5,920 nucleotides of DNA from positions 1 to 5,920 of the forward strand of contig JAIEPI010000009.1 of assembly GCA_019749855.1 (NCBI GenBank), in the 5' to 3' direction. Of the stretch, positions 4,169 to 5,920 are shown piece by piece. A program made the position numbers and the translations under genes. Below the pieces are notes generated by a model. The model was not told the DNA's origin and searched no databases. It saw nothing but the letters and a program-made list of their open reading frames with translations. The DNA is from Rickettsiales bacterium. Lineage in GTDB: Bacteria; Pseudomonadota; Alphaproteobacteria; Rickettsiales; UBA998. Within the stretch, counting starts at the first letter, position 1. Every line of letters begins with the position of its first letter.

Positions 4169-5920
4169 TCAGGCCGTTTTTGCCTTGCGGCGCGCCGCTG
4201 TTATGCCTGAGCGCTTCTCATATCGCTTGGTGATAACGTATTGCTGAAGGATGGACAGGCTGTTGCTCCAGCTCCAGTAGATCACTAAACCCGCGGGGAA
4301 GGAGGCAAACAAAAACAAGAACAGATAGGGCAGCATGCCCATCACCTGTGCTTGCACCGGATCGGTGGGTTTGGGGTTCAGCTTCTGCTGAATAATCATG
4401 GTGGCGGTCATCACCAGCGGCCACAGGCCAATATGCAGGAAGCTGGGCGTATGCCACGGGATCAAGCCAAACAGCGTGAACACGTTGGTGGGGTCCGGCG
4501 CGGAGAGATCATGCACCCACCCATAAAAGGGCGCATGGCGCATCTCGATGGTGACGAATAATACTTTATACAGCGCAAAGAACACAGGAATCTGTACGAT
4601 CATTGGCAGGCATCCTGAGGCCGGATTGACCTTCTCGCGACGATACATCTCCATGATTTCCTGATTCATGCGCAGGCGATCCTCGCTGTAGCGCTCACGA
4701 ATCTCGGTCATTTTTGGCATCAATTTCCGCATCTGCGCCATTGAATGATAGGACTTATTGGCGAGGGGAAACATGACACCTTTAATGACAACCGTTAATG
4801 CCAGAATAGCGAGGCCAAAATTACCCAGCCAGTTGTGGAAAAAATGCAGCAAATGGAAAATGGGCTTGGTCAGGAAATACAACACGCCAAAATCAACGGC
4901 GCGATCAAACAGCGGAATATTCAACTCATGACTATACGCATCGAGCATGTTGACATGCTTGGCTCCGGCAAAGAAATGCGTTGTTTGCTCCAGAGTGGCC
5001 CCTGCGGCAACCGCCATGCTGGGCTGTAGAAAATCCACCTGATAGCGCTGCTCGCCATGGCTGACATAGGCTTGATACTTCGTGGCAAAGGTACCATTTC
5101 CTTCAGGTGCCAGTGCAGTGAGCCAGTATTTATCGGTGATACCAAGCCAGCCCTGCGCGCTGCTGAAGCGCTGCTCGCCATCATCGCGTAAATCGGCGTA
5201 GCTAACCTCTTCCAGTGCTCCATCGACCACGCCGAGCGGCCCTTCATGCAGGATGGCAAAATGCTTGTTTTCGTGCGCTAATTCACGATTGATCAGCCCA
5301 AATGGCGAGAGGTTCAGCCCATGGTCGGTGTTGTTAATGACGCGCTGTTTCACGGTGAACATGAATTGCTCATCCAGCGCAACATCCATTTCAAAACGAA
5401 CACCTGCGGGATTGGTCCATGTAAGTGTCACCGGTTTTCCTGGCTCCAGAGCGGGGCTATTGCTCTGCCACACGGAGTTTGCATCAGGTACCGGCGTGTC
5501 GCTTGAGACCCATCCGATCTGCGCAAAATAGCCGGATTGCGTGCTGCTGGGTGCCAGTAGCGTCACTTTAGGACTGTCACGCTCATCGGTTTGTGCGTAT
5601 TGCCGCAGCGTTAAGTCGTCAAATCGTGCGCCGGTCAGTTGCAGCGAGCCTTCTAATTCATGCGAGCGTATCGTGATGCGTTGACCCTGTGCCACCGCCT
5701 CAGTGAGCGAAACGAGTGATGCTTCCGCCGCAATATCCGTGGGCGCGGCGTGCGACTCATTGGTATGCGGCAGCTGGGTGCCCGCCTGTTGCTGCTGAAT
5801 GGCCGCTTCCTGCTGACGGCGTGGCAATTCATAGAAATATTGCCAGCCGAGAATAATCAGCGTTGAGAGGCCGAGCGCCAAGAGCAGGTTACGGGTTTCT
5901 TCAGGTTTGTGCGGGCTGTG
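4169..5920 (-). CDS. yidC: Membrane protein insertase YidC, 5'-truncated by window edge
   Basis: YidC (Oxa1/Alb3 family) inserts and folds inner-membrane proteins alone or with SecYEG. The frame is open to the last base of the window: 13 codons reading HSPHKPEETRNLL precede the TTG at 5881, so that TTG is internal and the true start lies just outside, probably within a few codons. The 583 visible residues show an N-terminal membrane anchor (about 12-30), a Gln/Ala-rich linker, a large periplasmic domain (about 80-340) and the conserved C-terminal helices near 343-360, 366-385, 437-457, 487-509 and 526-550. The hydrophilic-groove basic residue is Lys380 (T-V-V-I-K-G-V-M-F-P-L), where E. coli has Arg; Lys is usual in alphaproteobacteria as far as I recall. 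The cytoplasmic loop (about 390-430) is charged and probably coiled-coil, and the tail is basic, as expected for ribosome contact. It is first in the visible operon, with engB 2 nt downstream. Confidence 0.97.
   Translation of the reverse strand, partial: HSPHKPEETRNLLLALGLSTLIILGWQYFYELPRRQQEAAIQQQQAGTQLPHTNESHAAPTDIAAEASLVSLTEAVAQGQRITIRSHELEGSLQLTGARFDDLTLRQYAQTDERDSPKVTLLAPSSTQSGYFAQIGWVSSDTPVPDANSVWQSNSPALEPGKPVTLTWTNPAGVRFEMDVALDEQFMFTVKQRVINNTDHGLNLSPFGLINRELAHENKHFAILHEGPLGVVDGALEEVSYADLRDDGEQRFSSAQGWLGITDKYWLTALAPEGNGTFATKYQAYVSHGEQRYQVDFLQPSMAVAAGATLEQTTHFFAGAKHVNMLDAYSHELNIPLFDRAVDFGVLYFLTKPIFHLLHFFHNWLGNFGLAILALTVVIKGVMFPLANKSYHSMAQMRKLMPKMTEIRERYSEDRLRMNQEIMEMYRREKVNPASGCLPMIVQIPVFFALYKVLFVTIEMRHAPFYGWVHDLSAPDPTNVFTLFGLIPWHTPSFLHIGLWPLVMTATMIIQQKLNPKPTDPVQAQVMGMLPYLFLFLFASFPAGLVIYWSWSNSLSILQQYVITKRYEKRSGITAARRKAKTA

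Noticed and set aside
5879..5881. TTG as the yidC start codon
   Set aside because: The frame stays open upstream to the window edge and encodes HSPHKPEETRNLL, a sequence typical of YidC N-termini before the first membrane helix.

Overview
The window looks like the chromosome of an alphaproteobacterium. The basis is the block yidC - engB(yihA) - argB read in one direction, an order familiar from that class, together with a flavin-dependent thymidylate synthase (ThyX) and a YidC carrying Lys where E. coli has its membrane-groove Arg. Hand counts on sample lines give about 52-53% G+C in the flanking genes. I cannot name a genus.

Layout. On the + strand are thyX (5' end cut by the window start), a four-helix MAPEG-family membrane protein, a small unrecognised ORF (1312-1686) and a 289-residue unrecognised protein (1755-2624). 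On the - strand, converging on them with only 13 bases between stop codons, is the operon yidC (5' end cut by the window end) - engB - argB. The genes are spaced 2 nt (yidC/engB) and 14 nt (engB/argB, with the preferred argB start; a 4-nt ATGA overlap with the longer start). It combines membrane-protein insertion, ribosome assembly and arginine biosynthesis, which are housekeeping roles. No rRNA, tRNA, CRISPR array, transposase or integrase was seen.

The unusual part is 1104-1811. A 126-bp segment, running from the last bases of the MAPEG gene through the intergenic spacer and the first 18 codons of the 289-residue gene, is present twice in direct orientation with 3 mismatches. The copies lie exactly 582 bp apart. 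Between them is 456 bp of unrelated, AT-richer DNA with its own extended -10 promoter, Shine-Dalgarno site and 124-codon ORF. The outer edges of the two copies match the inferred original MAPEG-to-289aa arrangement. The insert therefore split the 289-residue gene after codon 18 and at the same time supplied a fresh upstream region and 5' end that restores it, leaving a 22-codon remnant on the left. There is no recombinase, and a 126-bp duplication is far too long for a transposase target-site duplication. Homology-mediated integration of a small circle, or a duplication followed by replacement, is more plausible; a metagenomic assembly artefact must also be excluded.

The 289-residue protein itself shows a spaced series of elements reminiscent of a degenerate protein-kinase-like fold. 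This is a low-confidence inference.
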